Source of the DNA: Macrotrachela quadricornifera
Lineage: Eukaryota > Rotifera > Eurotatoria > Philodinida > Philodinidae
Assembly: GCA_022393335.1 (NCBI GenBank)
Contig: JAJEKB010001325.1
Location: 1 to 64,000, forward strand
Length of the DNA: 64,000 bases
Direction: 5' to 3'
Shown here: piece after piece, positions 25,501 to 36,646 of the stretch
Numbering within the stretch: the first letter of the stretch is position 1
How the letters are laid out: every line of letters begins with the position of its first letter
The notes under the pieces: model-generated
What the model saw: the letters and a program-made list of their open reading frames with translations, nothing else
Databases searched by the model: none
Told to the model about the DNA's origin: nothing
Made by a program: the position numbers and the translations under genes

Positions 25501-26409
25501 TTTTCAATAGAAAAAAAATTTGTATTGTTTTTTTTTATCAGCTGCTTATTCGAATATTCGATTGACATTAAAAATGTTTTTTGAGAAATTTGAATTAATA
25601 CTTCAACGATTAAGTTTAAGAGTACAACAAGCTATATGTATATTACAAGTATTTGAAAATTTCATGTTTATTTATTCAATTAATTTATCAGGTAATTACA
25701 ACGAGCATTATCAATTTTTTCTCATCCAATTCTTCTAAAAATGCGTGAAAAGCTACACAATTTACAAAGAATAGTTTACATTGTATCGGCATTTTTTGTT
25801 TATAATAAAAACTATATTCTAATAACTAACCTATGATACTGCAAAAATTCTATACGAATGATGATGAAAGATACATTGTAAAAAAGTACTACAATTTATG
25901 AAGAAAAATTTATTCTAATTGTATACTTTTTATTTCCAAAAAAGAAACAAAAGTCTTTGATCTACGTTTTATAGTATCGAAAATAATCTAAGCCTTATAA
26001 TAGACTACTTGAACTCAAATTGAAAGTTTTAGAAGAACTGGATGAAAAAAAGAATTTTGAAATGCTCTTTATATTAATTTTTTTTTTGAATTTATTTTTT
26101 ATTGTTTTTCTTTAAAGAAAATAATCTAACTGATGAAATATTTGATCAATTAGGAAAATTATCATTAGATCAACTTAAATCATTAAATCTTTCACATAAT
26201 AAATTTACATCAAATGGTATACGAAAATTATTTGAACAAAAACTAATGGTAAAAAAATAAAAAATATTTTCTTTAATATTAAATTTTTCTTTTTTAAAAT
26301 TATTTAGAATAATTTACTTATACTTGATTTAACCGGTAATGCAGATATTGATTATGTTACATTAACATTTATCCGAACTCGACATCCAAATCTTACTGTA
26401 TATCACTGA
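19600..26409 (+). CDS. TONSL: Tonsoku-like DNA repair protein
   Basis: Partner of MMS22L that binds new H3-H4 carrying unmethylated H4K20 at stalled forks and supports RAD51 loading. Twenty-one exons keep phase: 19600-19621, 19677-19778, 19841-20308, 20358-20454, 20800-20983, 21041-21152, 21208-21350, 21404-21568, 21634-21759, 21813-22148, 22224-22325, 22380-22604, 22666-22771, 24275-24347, 24406-24556, 24617-25209, 25271-25352, 25400-25469, 25542-25691, 26118-26248 and 26308-26409 (1179 residues; human about 1378). Order: TPR repeats, Asp/Glu-rich segment, three ankyrin repeats (GWTPLHEAANHGH), a basic disordered linker, a ubiquitin-like segment, and a short LRR tail (LKSLNLSHNKFTSNGI). Histone-binding positions recalled from the human structure (Asp559, Trp563, His567, Glu568, Asn571, Asp604, Asn607) appear conserved. 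The exon junction at 25352/25400 is uncertain, and the LRR region is shorter than usual. Confidence 0.9.
22976..24111. mobile_element. Tc1/mariner-like non-autonomous element in a TONSL intron
   Basis: The 1.5-kb intron 22772-24274 contains inverted ends: TAGAAGTTTTGCGACATG at 22976-22993, and its near reverse complement at about 24094-24111. A second matched block (CATGAAATGCTCTACAAA on the left, CATGGAAAGCTCTACAAA in reverse on the right) lies about 80-100 bases further in. Both ends abut TA. The interior has no ORF, but holds short palindromes such as CGGTCTAT-agaac-ATAGACCG at 23629-23649. TA flanks and an AAGTTTTGCGACA-type terminus fit a decayed mariner-derived MITE. Confidence 0.65.
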
Positions 26410-26505
26410 ACAGAATTTCTACTAATTTTTTTTTTGTTGTTTATTGAAAAAAAAAGAAGACTGTCTTATAAAAAAAAATTTACATTGACTTCCTTTTTTT
26501 TTTGT

Positions 26506-26507
26506 AG
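26506..26507 (+). promoter_or_regulatory. Acceptor-like AG immediately before the SDR start codon
   Basis: A run of 14 T after CC followed by GTAG ends two bases before the ATG at 26510, inside a 100-nt intergenic gap. A cis intron does not fit easily in so short a gap, so a spliced-leader trans-splice acceptor is the simplest reading. Confidence 0.5.
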
Positions 26508-26509
26508 AT

Positions 26510-27622
26510 ATGACTTCATATTTATGGCCTTCGTCGCCATTAGTAACAATCTCTATTCTAATTTTTCTTCATTGTCTTCCTGTTGGTTATGTAGGTCTTT
26601 TATGTAAACTTTACATAATTGCTTATCTTCTTTTTATGTTTATTGGTTATATTTTTTCATCAAAACGACAATTACATCATTTACCACTTGTAGCTAATCA
26701 ATCATCGTATGCAATTGTTACCGGTGCATCATATGGTATAGGTGCACAAATATGTCGTTATTTAGTTCGACATAATTTTAATTTAATTATGATTGCAAGA
26801 TCAGAAGGAATGCTTTATGTATTAGCAGATGAACTTCGATTAATTAATAATAAAATAAATATTCATATTATTATTCAAGATCTTACAGAATCAAATGCTG
26901 TAGAAAATATAATCAATAAAATTGATACATTTAAAAATGTTAATATCGATATAATTATAAATAATGCAGGTCAAGGTTGTACAAAATTATTTCTTCAAGC
27001 AACACAAAATACATATGAACAATTAATTGCTTTACATGTACGAGTTCCTACTCTTCTTATTCGACATTATTTACCTAAAATGTTCGATCGACCATCACGT
27101 ATTGTTAATATTTCAAGTGAAATATCTTATATTTCATCACCACGTGCTGTTATGTATGCTTCAACAAAAGCATTTTTAACTCAATTAACAGGATCTCTTA
27201 ATTATGAAATAGAACAAATAAATAATAATAATAATATTCGTCTTTTATTAGTTACACCTGGACCAGTATTAAATACAGAATTTGATGGTCATAATGAATC
27301 AATTGTATTTCGTCTTCCATTTGTAACTTTAACAGCTGAACAAGTTGCTCAACAAATTGTTGATGCTTGCTTACGTGGTGATCAATTTTGTACACCTGGT
27401 TGGGCTAATCAATTAACTATATGGTTAATGACAAAAGTACCATTAAATTTTGCTCATCTTATTTGTTGGCTTCTTTGGGCATCATGGTCTGAAGTTAAAC
27501 AATGGTTACATGAACGACGTCATTTAGTTATTATTTGTTTTAATTTAATATTTTTTCTTTTCATTCTAGCTTGTTTTCTTCTAGTGAAAATAAGTCGACA
27601 ATTATATTATCAATTCTTTTAA
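26510..27622 (+). CDS. Membrane-anchored short-chain dehydrogenase/reductase, intronless
   Basis: NAD(P)-dependent oxidoreductase of the classical SDR family, 370 residues in one uninterrupted exon. Two N-terminal hydrophobic segments (about 9-32 and 34-49) precede the Rossmann fold. The nucleotide motif TGASYGIG is at 71-78, NNAG at 151-154, and the catalytic Ser203, Tyr216 and Lys220 (YASTK) are in place. A TPGPVLNTEF motif follows, and a last hydrophobic helix ends the chain (about 343-362). The core sequence is nearest to bacterial DltE/YqjQ-type and to 17-beta-HSD-like SDRs, so substrate and orthology are open. It sits 100 nt after TONSL and 43 nt before PPP2R3C, as the only long intronless gene among neighbours with many introns. 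Retrocopy or horizontal origin are both possible. Confidence 0.85.
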   Translation: MTSYLWPSSPLVTISILIFLHCLPVGYVGLLCKLYIIAYLLFMFIGYIFSSKRQLHHLPLVANQSSYAIVTGASYGIGAQICRYLVRHNFNLIMIARSEGMLYVLADELRLINNKINIHIIIQDLTESNAVENIINKIDTFKNVNIDIIINNAGQGCTKLFLQATQNTYEQLIALHVRVPTLLIRHYLPKMFDRPSRIVNISSEISYISSPRAVMYASTKAFLTQLTGSLNYEIEQINNNNNIRLLLVTPGPVLNTEFDGHNESIVFRLPFVTLTAEQVAQQIVDACLRGDQFCTPGWANQLTIWLMTKVPLNFAHLICWLLWASWSEVKQWLHERRHLVIICFNLIFFLFILACFLLVKISRQLYYQFF

Positions 27623-27663
27623 AAACAAATATATAGAACTTCTTCTTTTCTTTTTTTATTTTA

Positions 27664-27665
27664 AG
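27664..27665 (+). promoter_or_regulatory. Acceptor-like AG abutting the PPP2R3C start codon
   Basis: TTCTTTTCTTTTTTTATTTTAAG ends exactly where the ATG begins, within a 43-nt intergenic gap after the SDR stop codon. This leaves no room for a promoter or a normal cis-spliced leader exon, so trans-splicing is the likely explanation. Confidence 0.55.
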
Positions 27666-29610
27666 ATGGATAAAATAATAGATAGTCTTAAAAAACAATT
27701 AAAACAACCTCAAATTACAACACAAGAAGATGGTAAAAAAAAATAATAAAATTTTCATAAAAAATTTTATTTATTTATTTTTCTAAATAGAACTTGCTTT
27801 ATTTACAAAATATTTGAAAGAGGAACGTGAAACAATTCATCATGATGAAAAATTAACTAATAAAAAATTGAATACAAATCAAGATGTAACGAAAGCATAT
27901 TCTCAACAACATATGCCAACAATACCACAATTTTATGAACATGTATAATAAGAAAACTTTTTGTTATTTTTTTTAAATATATAAATTTTAAATATATTAT
28001 AGATTCCAAATGATCCACTTGGTAAAAAATTACGTGAAGAAGCACGTGCTTTATTTCTTCATCGAAAAAGTCAAGAAATAATTAGTAGTGATGAAGCAAA
28101 TGTAATGTATTCAAAAAATATATTGATTAAAAAAAATCTAATTTATTTATCTATAGTCATTATTGACATTATTAGAAGAAAATGCTTCACCTCCACTTGA
28201 TCCTGAATCACCAAAAATTAATTATGATGATTTTATGGGAGTACTTCAAAAAGCTAGTCCAGCTATTGCGTAAATTTTTCTATTAAACAAATTTTTTTTT
28301 TTAAATTTCTAAAATTAATATTTATTTTAGTAATCTTTTTCCACCAACAATTTTTGCTGATCTATATCAAAATGATCCATATGGTCGTGTACGTATACTT
28401 GATTTATATCAATATACAATGCGTAAAATGTGGTATCATCATTCTCGTATGGGTTTATCACTTTATGATAGTATTGGACAAGGATATCTTCGAGAATCTG
28501 TATGTTTATTTAATAAAATATTGATATATATATATTATTTTATTTTATTAAATTTAAGGATTTAGAAGATTATATATATGAACTAATTCCAACAATGCAT
28601 CAATTATCACAATTACAAGAAACATTCTATAAATTTTATGTTTGTACAGCTGTACGAAAATTTTTTTTCTTTCTTGATCCATTACGTACAGGACGTATTG
28701 CTATACCAGATATACTTTGTAGTGGTTATCTTGATAAATTACTTGAAGTAAATTTAAAAAAAAAAAACTTAATTTTATTAATCTATATTTTAATTTAGTT
28801 ACGTGAAGAAGATGCTGATATAGATGATCTTGAACAAAATTGGTTTTCATGTCAATCAGCTTCAAAAATTTATACACGTTATTTACAACTTGATAAAGAT
28901 CATAATGGTTTATTATCACGAGATGAATTATCAAAGTAAAAAAGAAAAGAAAATATTTTAAGTTGAAGAAAAAAATAAATAAATTTAGATATAATGCAAG
29001 TACATTAACACCTGTATTTATTACACGTGTTTTTCAAGAATGTTTAACATATGGTGGTGAAATGGATTATAAATCATATTTAGATTTTGTTCTTGCACTT
29101 GAAAATCGAAATTCACCACAAGGTCTTCGTTATCTTTTTCAAATAATGGATATTGATAATAAAGGTTATTTACATCCAGGCGATTTAAATTATTTTTATC
29201 GAGTAAAAAGTTTTTATATATATTAAAAAGTAAATTTATTTTTTTTTGTTTTAAAGGGTATGGTTCAAATGTTAGCAACAAGACCATTAACAGATATACC
29301 ACCATTTAATAATGTTCAAAATGAAATATTTGATATGGTTAAACCTGTTAATTCTATGCGTATTACATTAAAAGATCTGATTAATTGGTTTGTTATAATT
29401 TGTAATTATTTTTTAATATTTTGTTCTTTTAGTGGTCAAGGTGGTTTAGTACTTTCTATTCTTATTGATATTAGTAGTTTTTGGACTTATGAAGTAATAA
29501 ATAGAATATATATATTTTTTTTATTTAAAATCATTTTATTAATTTAGAATCGTGAAAGTCTTATACCACAGCAAACTCCTACAACAAAAGATGATTCAAT
29601 TCATGTCTGA
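27666..29610 (+). CDS. PPP2R3C: PP2A regulatory subunit B'' gamma
   Basis: EF-hand-containing B''-type regulator of protein phosphatase 2A. Eleven exons keep phase: 27666-27732, 27791-27942, 28003-28101, 28157-28269, 28331-28499, 28559-28747, 28799-28935, 28989-29202, 29257-29387, 29433-29493 and 29548-29610 (464 residues, close to human 453). The match is unmistakable over GQGYLRESDLEDYI, the nearly invariant FYVCTAVRKFFFFLDPLRTG, LDKDHNGLLSRDEL (EF-hand loop), FQECLTYGGEMDYKSYLDF, and FDMVKP near the end. It follows the SDR gene by 43 nt, too close for an independent promoter. The catalytic subunit of the same enzyme is encoded at 56202-57327. Confidence 0.95.
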
Positions 29611-29763
29611 TATTCATCCATAAAATAGAATAACTATTTCTTTATTTGTTTGTGTGTTTTTTTTGTATACTAATATTTTGTATGTTTGTATGAACTAACA
29701 CTTAAAAGAATGAATAATTAGAAATGATTTCTTTAAAAATAAATATTTCAGATAAATATTTTT

Positions 29764-31298
29764 ATGATTATGAATAGAATTAAATCTTCTTCATATTTAC
29801 ATCAATTTTCATGGGAAGAATGGGATAATCAAATAATTTTTGTATTATATCGGTAATAATTTATATTTTTTATCTCAATAAAATTTTATTATTTATAAAA
29901 ATGAATAGATCAAATCGACGTTTTGTTGTTAAACGATATATTGAACGTGTATTTGTAAATTCATCTCAATGGCAAAAATTAAGTTGTTTATCATTTTCTA
30001 ATATAGAACCAATTATTCAAGCATATACAATGACAGAAAATGAAATTAAACTTATACATCATATATTTTCATGGCATCTTAATGGAACATTAACATTTCC
30101 AATTATAGCAGGATGTAAGTGAGATTATTTTTGATAATTTTATATGATTATATATTTCAAAATTAGTGGATCAGTTACTCGATTGGGAAGATGTACTAGA
30201 TTTTATTGAACGAGCACAGATATTTTTGGAAAATAATGAACAACATGATTTATCAAAAATAACTTCATCTTCGATTATACCAACTATTCCTATTGGTATC
30301 TCATCTTCTTCAATATCAATAAAAAAACTTACAGAAAAAAGTAAAAATTCAAATAAAAAATCTATTGATAATAAAAGTAATTAATTATAAAATAAAGAAC
30401 AATATATAAATTTATTTATATTATAGTTCAACAAGAACAATTATATGATGAAAATATATTATCTTCTTCGTTAAACAATTGGATACAAATAAATAATATT
30501 TGTGTACCATATATAATTAAATCACAAGCACATCTTATTCCTTATCAAATTTTACTTGATTGTGATCTACTTAATGAACAAGAACAATTATTTCTTCATC
30601 ATTTAACGATTAAATCTAATTCTCATGATGTTAAAATTTTTCAAAAAATTATTTCATCATCATCTTCAATTAATTTCAAATTCAATAATGATTTACTTCT
30701 TATTGATCTTTATCATTTAATATTTGGAATGTCGAAAATAGTTTATATTAAATTACTTAATAATCAACAAAATGTAAATAAAGGTTATAAAACGTATGAT
30801 AATTTTCAAAAAATCCTTTCTTTTTCCATTATTTTGTATATATTTATTTATAGTGTCCTATCACAATCTGGTGGTATTCTTATTTTTCATTCTCATTCAA
30901 TTCCATTTATTAGTCTTGGTAAATCAAATTATATTTTATTTGATTTATTTACATCTATTTTACAACCAAGTACAAAAACTATTGCAAATCTTCGTCAACA
31001 TGTTTTATTTGGTCAATCACATGAAATTGATTATCTTTATCTTGTACAGTTTTATCAAAGAAAATATCATCAAAATGATAATATTCTATTAAATCAACAA
31101 CAACAATTACTGATAAGCATTAATGATATTCAGAAATATGTTAAAGAAAATAATATCGTTATTGATATGTTACTAAAACAATATCAACAGATTGAACATG
31201 AAAAATTAAAAAAAACAATTAGAAATAAAAATAAATCAATAAGCCGACAAAATATAAAAGAAGTATATCAACCATTGAACTTCGAAATAGAACAATAA
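29764..31298 (+). CDS. Uncharacterised protein, 438 residues, last gene of the tight cluster
   Basis: Exons 29764-29852, 29909-30114, 30167-30376, 30427-30793 and 30854-31298 keep phase. The start is 153 nt after PPP2R3C, 12 bases past an acceptor-like ATTTCAG; Met at 29770 is an equally good start. The protein is soluble-looking: an aromatic N-terminal part (FSWEEWDNQIIF), a Ser-rich low-complexity patch near residue 155, a middle segment with VPYIIKSQAHLIPYQILL, and a Lys/Gln-rich helical tail. The 60-nt last intron is stop-free, so a retained form would add 20 hydrophobic residues. I recognise no domain. The length of the open frame and clean introns support a real gene. Confidence 0.6.
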
Positions 31299-31666
31299 TA
31301 AAAGTATATTATTTGTGAATATTTTCTTTTTTGTAAAATGAAATTTTTCAAATTCTATGTCAGATATTTTATCGTTGTGTGAAATAATTCTCTAGTCAAA
31401 TTTAAATGTATTTTGATATAATAGTATTTCTATTTAAAAAAATATCTATAAAATTATTTTTGTTAATCAAATAATTTATTATATAATTAAAGTATTGATT
31501 TTAATCGATTCAATATATTCTTTGAATAAGTCATTGTTTATGATATGAAAGATATCGAACTTTCGAGTATTATTTATTTGACACATTGTAATAGTTTTTA
31601 TTTTATTTTTCGTTTTAAATAGAGATTAATATGGAATATTACAATTAGAACTAGTTTAAAAGTATT
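31299..31666. other. Convergent 3' ends, AT-rich spacer
   Basis: About 370 bases between two genes that end towards each other. Nothing recognisable beyond AT-rich UTR-like sequence. Confidence 0.5.
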
Positions 31667-33118
31667 TTAATTTGAATTTTCTGTATTAGTGATAGTGAAA
31701 TTTACAAATTCAGTCGGAGAGCAACATACCATATTTGTCAACCAAAAACTAATAATATATGTATCACCAGCAACTGTCGAAAATGTTTGACTTATTTGAT
31801 CTGAACCTTGACGACATGAACCATAATAATAATAACTACCTGATTTACTAATATAACGATTGTTATCTACACTTCCTGGATTTGAACGACATGTTCCAGA
31901 ATAATTCCATCCATTAAGATTTCCTGTTTCAAATCCTCCATTGTTAATTATTTGTATTGAACCATGATAAATCTTAACATCATCTAGCAACCAACCACCA
32001 GGATCATGACGAGAAGCAAATGTTAATGTTGCTGATGGTCCTGTCGCTATCCAAATGTAAGCAAAACAATTATAATTTGGATAGCTAGATGATGTTGGAT
32101 TATTAGCAGTAAATAATATTCCATTTTGATTTAATGTTGGTGTACATGGTGGAGTAATTGTAGCTAAAACTATAAAAATAATATTTTACATAGACAATCG
32201 AGATAAATATCAAAGAAAAGTTTGTGAATGTAAACTACTAGGCTATTTGAAAAGTATATCTCATTTGAGCTTGAAATAAAATAATATAAAGTTGGAAAGT
32301 AATCGTCGTTAATGATGTAATACAAATTATATCTCATGTTTCATTCTTATGAAGGATAAACAGTATCATAGAGTCATTTTTTGATAGAAACACATTCTAT
32401 TAATCAGAAAGTTTATAGCAGTCATGCATAAAATAAAATAAAATCGTTTTATATGAAAATTGATCAAATGTTTCCATTGAAGAACACTAATAAAAAGCTG
32501 GTCTATGACTTAATTTATCAAGAAAAAGATTAAGCAAATATTTTCTTACTTTTGAAATCATCTCTTAAGTGACTTATGATCGAAAATACATTTCGAAAAA
32601 CCTGTAATATATAGAGTTTATATAAAGTACAATTCAATGGAAGAATGAGAGCGAACAACAAAATTTCAATTCACATTAGTTGATAAATTCAATTTTCTGT
32701 ATTCAAAACGCGAAATCTAACTTATTAGTGCTTGGTATTATTTCATAATAAGAATAGGAAATTGTTATATTATTTATTTTTGTTCATTAAAAATCCATAT
32801 ATTACCCGTTGTTGTAGTAGTACCTAAAACAACAAGAAAAAACAGATTTATTGTGGATAATTTATTTCTTTTTTATTGAAAATACAACTCACGACTAATT
32901 ACAGTAGTAGTAGTAGTAGTTGTTGTTGTTGCTCTTGTTGTTGTTGTTGCTGTTGCTGTTGTTGTTGTTGTTGTTGCTGCTGCTGCTGTTGTTATAGTTG
33001 TTGTTGTTATTGTTGCTGCTACTGTTGCTGTTGCCCTTGTTGTTGTTGCTGTTGCTGTTGCTGTTGTTGTTGTTGTTGTTGTTGTTGCTGCTACTGTTGT
33101 TGTTGCCCTTGTTGTTGT

Positions 33119-33177
<59 letters not shown>

Positions 33178-33302
33178 TTGTTGTTGTTGTTGTTGTTGTT
33201 GCTGTTGTTGCTGCTACTGTTGTTGCTGCTACTGTTGCTGTTATTGTTGCTGTTGCTGCTACTGTTGTTGTTATTGTTGCTGTTGCTGCTACTGTTGTTG
33301 TT

Positions 33303-33335
<33 letters not shown>

Positions 33336-34293
33336 GCTGTTGTTGTTGTTGTTGTTATTACTAGAAGCAAAATACAGTATTCTCTTTTATTCAGCTCTAT
33401 TCATGAATAATGATCTTATGACTATGATATAAATATTTTATTATATGCAGTCTGAAAAAAATATTGGTAAATACCAAATAAAGTATCAATTATAGTTTTG
33501 TCTCAATTTTCATTCGAATGACCATTTATAACCAATAAATATATATAATGACTCTAAATATTTCACTAAAATATATAAATTTTGACAAAAAACACCAATT
33601 AATTTATCGCCAGATCTATATCTTTGATTACACAGGTTTGAATATCATCTTATTAAACTTGACAGATTAGACTGAGTCAACATCTATTGAACAGTATCAA
33701 TTAAGATCTGACGTTCTCGGACCAGTCCATAAACTCAATGGAAGGATTGCGAACGGTAGTTCATTGAATGAAATAATATCAGATGATCGATGCAAAAAAG
33801 CTTCAGAGATCTACGTGTATTTCGTTGTAAGGAATAAATGAAGATATAGTCAATAGATAAGTTTGATTTACAATGATTTATCTTCCCACTATATTGCTTT
33901 CAATCATATACGATCTACGATTATTTAAATGCTAAAGGAATATTATTACTTACCTAAAGTGGTAGTAGTACTTGGTGGTAATTGAAAAAAATATAAATAA
34001 CTTGTTGAACTCCATTGAAATGAATAACTTGATCCATAGCTTGTAAAGAAATAACATATATGTGAATCTGTCAAACAGTTAATTATAATGTAGGAACTTG
34101 TTGTTGATAATATTGCATGGCATAAACATTCATTACAACTAGTCGAATAGTTCAATGAAATGATACGTGAATTGATAGTTGTTGAATCTGATGGAACATA
34201 AATTCGATGATCTAATTTTCCAATTTTAATACTTAAACTTATAAAAATTGATTGATAATAAAATATGACATAGAACAAAATTAAATAGTTCAT
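31667..34293 (-). CDS. Secreted Thr/Ala-rich mucin-like protein with C-terminal carbohydrate-binding-like domain
   Basis: Minus-strand gene of four phase-consistent exons: 34293-33954, 33360-32893, 32823-32806 (18 nt) and 32169-31667, predicting 442 residues. An N-terminal hydrophobic stretch fits a signal peptide. Exon 1 encodes a small Cys-containing module (CNECLC...NC...IC). Exon 2 encodes about 156 residues that are almost only Thr and Ala with regular VAAT and RATT interruptions, a likely O-glycosylated stalk. The last exon encodes a beta-sandwich-like domain with NGGFETGNLNGW, CRQGSDQISQTF and YIISFWLTN, resembling lectin/CBM jelly-roll modules; I recall such modules being common in bdelloid proteins. 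It is probably an extracellular matrix or surface protein. The exon 2 boundaries rest on splice phase only. Confidence 0.65.
32897..33356. repeat. Imperfect GTT/GCT trinucleotide repeat inside the mucin exon
   Basis: On the plus strand this is nearly pure (GTTGTTGCT)n with occasional CTACTG and CCC steps. On the minus strand it codes the Thr/Ala stalk. Long Cys or Leu ORFs on the plus strand are artefacts of the repeat. It is likely length-polymorphic. Confidence 0.9.
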
Positions 34294-34913
34294 AATGAGT
34301 ATATTTCTTTTAAAATTATACTTGAAATTGCGTATATTTTTGTTTACAAAAGAATTCTCATTTAGGTATAAAGATAAAATAACCGATAAATATTCAATAT
34401 TTAATGCAAGAAAAGTAATGATATACTGTATTTCTACCCAAAATAATTTTTTTCTTTTCTCAGTATTTGATCAATAATTGATAGTAAGTGAATATTTATA
34501 ATATTTAAGATAAAAAAAATTCTTTTTAAGTATTTCTAATAAGTAAATCATGCATTTATTCTAACGATTATTTTCTAATGAATTTTGATTGTCTATTTTA
34601 ACTTAAAATATTTTAAATAGCAATAATTTATTCATACTTTTTCACATAGACTTACTATTATATATTCAGTAAGATTTATTTCGTCAAGTGATTCTAATCA
34701 AAATTGTATATCTACATTAGTTAGCATAATATTTGACTGAAAACAGCTCGAATACGTATTATCAATTGATTAATACAATAAGAGACGACATATTCAAAGT
34801 AATTAGTACTTATAGTTGATCAAAGCAAACAACATGTATTATCCTTAACACTCGAAAATATTTGACTTATGGTGTTACAAAAACTAATGCATTGAACGCG
34901 ATAATAAAAGTTA
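34294..34913. other. Upstream region of the mucin-like gene
   Basis: AT-rich sequence that should contain the minus-strand gene's promoter. No other gene seen. Confidence 0.4.
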
Positions 34914-35842
34914 CTTAGGGTGTACCAAAAGTTTGTAGCCTGGTGTTATTTAGCTCTATAGTAAGCTTTAAGAAACTTTGTTTTTATATAGTATGATAGA
35001 GAAAAGAATGCGAATTATTTTATGTTATTCGATCATACTTTAACTAATTGAATAAGAATAAAATTTCGATAAGATCTGTTTTGTTTGCATACGTCACGAC
35101 AACATTAGTGCTCATTTAAAAAGGGAGGATAAGTATTTTTTTGAACAACTTTTGATAGAAACAAGATTGAGAACTGCAGTTTTCACCGTTGGAAAGAGGA
35201 GATGGAGATGTATCGAAGCATATATAACAGAAGCTTTTTACCTGTTTTTTTTTGTAGTTTTCCATTGACTCTATCAAGAACAAAACCTACCTGCTAAGTT
35301 GTTTACACAGGAAACTTAGCATGATCAAGTATATATTCAAGCCACTAATCGAAGATTCACAAACTGCGGAAGATTGAGATCAATGATATGTATTATAGTC
35401 CAACCTCGAATACAATTCTCTAGCAGTTTCTTTCAAAAAAGCTCACTTTTGCGCTGTCTTTTTGCATAAAAAGAAAACATTTTTCCTGCCAGTTAGAAAA
35501 TTAAATAAAAATACTGAAAAAATCAATATTAGTAAAACGTATAAAGTATGATTCGATGCACTTTAATTTCCTCTTTCTAAGGGTGAAAACCGCAATTCTC
35601 TATCATGTTTTTATCAAAAGTTATTTGAAAAATACTCACTAGCATCCATGTTGTCGTGACACATAAGAACAAAACAGATCTTATCGAAATTTTATTTTTA
35701 TTCAATTAGTTGAAGTATAATCAGATAACATAAAAAAATCTTCACATTTCTTTCTCTATCATATTATATAGAAATTAAGTTTCTTATAGCTTACTTATAC
35801 GGCTAAATAACACTAGGCTACGAACTTTTGGTGTATTTTAAG
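34914..35842. mobile_element. Fold-back Tc1/mariner-like MITE with TA target site
   Basis: A 929-bp element whose two halves are inverted copies. The left end starts CTTAGGGTGTACCAAAAGTT; the right end in reverse complement starts CTTAAAATACACCAAAAGTT. Each is bordered by TA (34912-34913 and 35843-35844). The match continues for about 310 bp per arm (through CTGCAGTTTTCACC on the left and CTGCGGTTTTCACC-like sequence on the right), leaving a spacer of about 300 bp. No ORF is present. The terminus and the TA flanks resemble mariner. Confidence 0.8.
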
Positions 35843-35844
35843 TA

Positions 35845-36646
35845 TTTATCTGTGATCTCCATAGAAAGGAAATATAGTTTTTAGAGACGTGTGGAAAAAA
35901 AAAACATATTTTTACTGATCAAAACAATCGCGTAAGATCTTCAATTAAAACAACCAATTTGACAAAGAATCTTTTTTACAGACAATTTTTTCTGACTTCA
36001 TTTATAAGAAAAGTTTCGCTTTTGAATGCCAACAATATTATGATATATGATGAGAATTGAAAACTTATATAAGTTTAGATTTTCTGTTTATATTGTACAA
36101 TGAATTATACAAAATTTAGTCTTTTTCAAGATTACCGCAAAATCTGAGAAAAGACAAGACATACTTTCTAATCTAAGATATGATCAGATGATTTTCGACC
36201 AATAAAAATTCTTATCAAAGCCTCTCTTTATTTCTATAAATGATAATGATAAAACTAATAATATTCAATTAAACTATTACTCAATGTTTATAATAAATAT
36301 TTTAATATTAAAAAAAAGAATTATTCATGTAAATATAATTTCTTTCGTGAAATAATTAATTGTAACCAATCATCGATTGCCAAAAGTGCAATGATCATAT
36401 ATTTTCTATCTATATGATCCTGGTTAGCAAGGGATATCTGAAAAATATTTATTTCAATCTTTACATAACAATGTATTATTTCTTTATTTTTTCTTTTCGA
36501 GATTTCGAATGCAAATTTTTCTTTCTCGATATCAAAAAAAGGTATAATTTCGCCCTACAATGCTTCCTCTTAATTATAACTACTAGTGTCTGTTAGAAAA
36601 AATTTTTTTTTTTATACTTTTTATATAAATTATTTTTCAGATCATC
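35845..36646. other. Upstream region of cyclophilin B
   Basis: AT-rich with no ORF of coding character. It ends in a T-run and TTTTTCAG acceptor (36640) six bases before the ATG at 36647. Confidence 0.4.

Noticed and set aside
32876..33432. Long plus-strand ORFs of poly-Cys and poly-Leu
   Set aside because: They are other-frame readings of the GTT/GCT repeat that encodes the Thr/Ala stalk on the minus strand.
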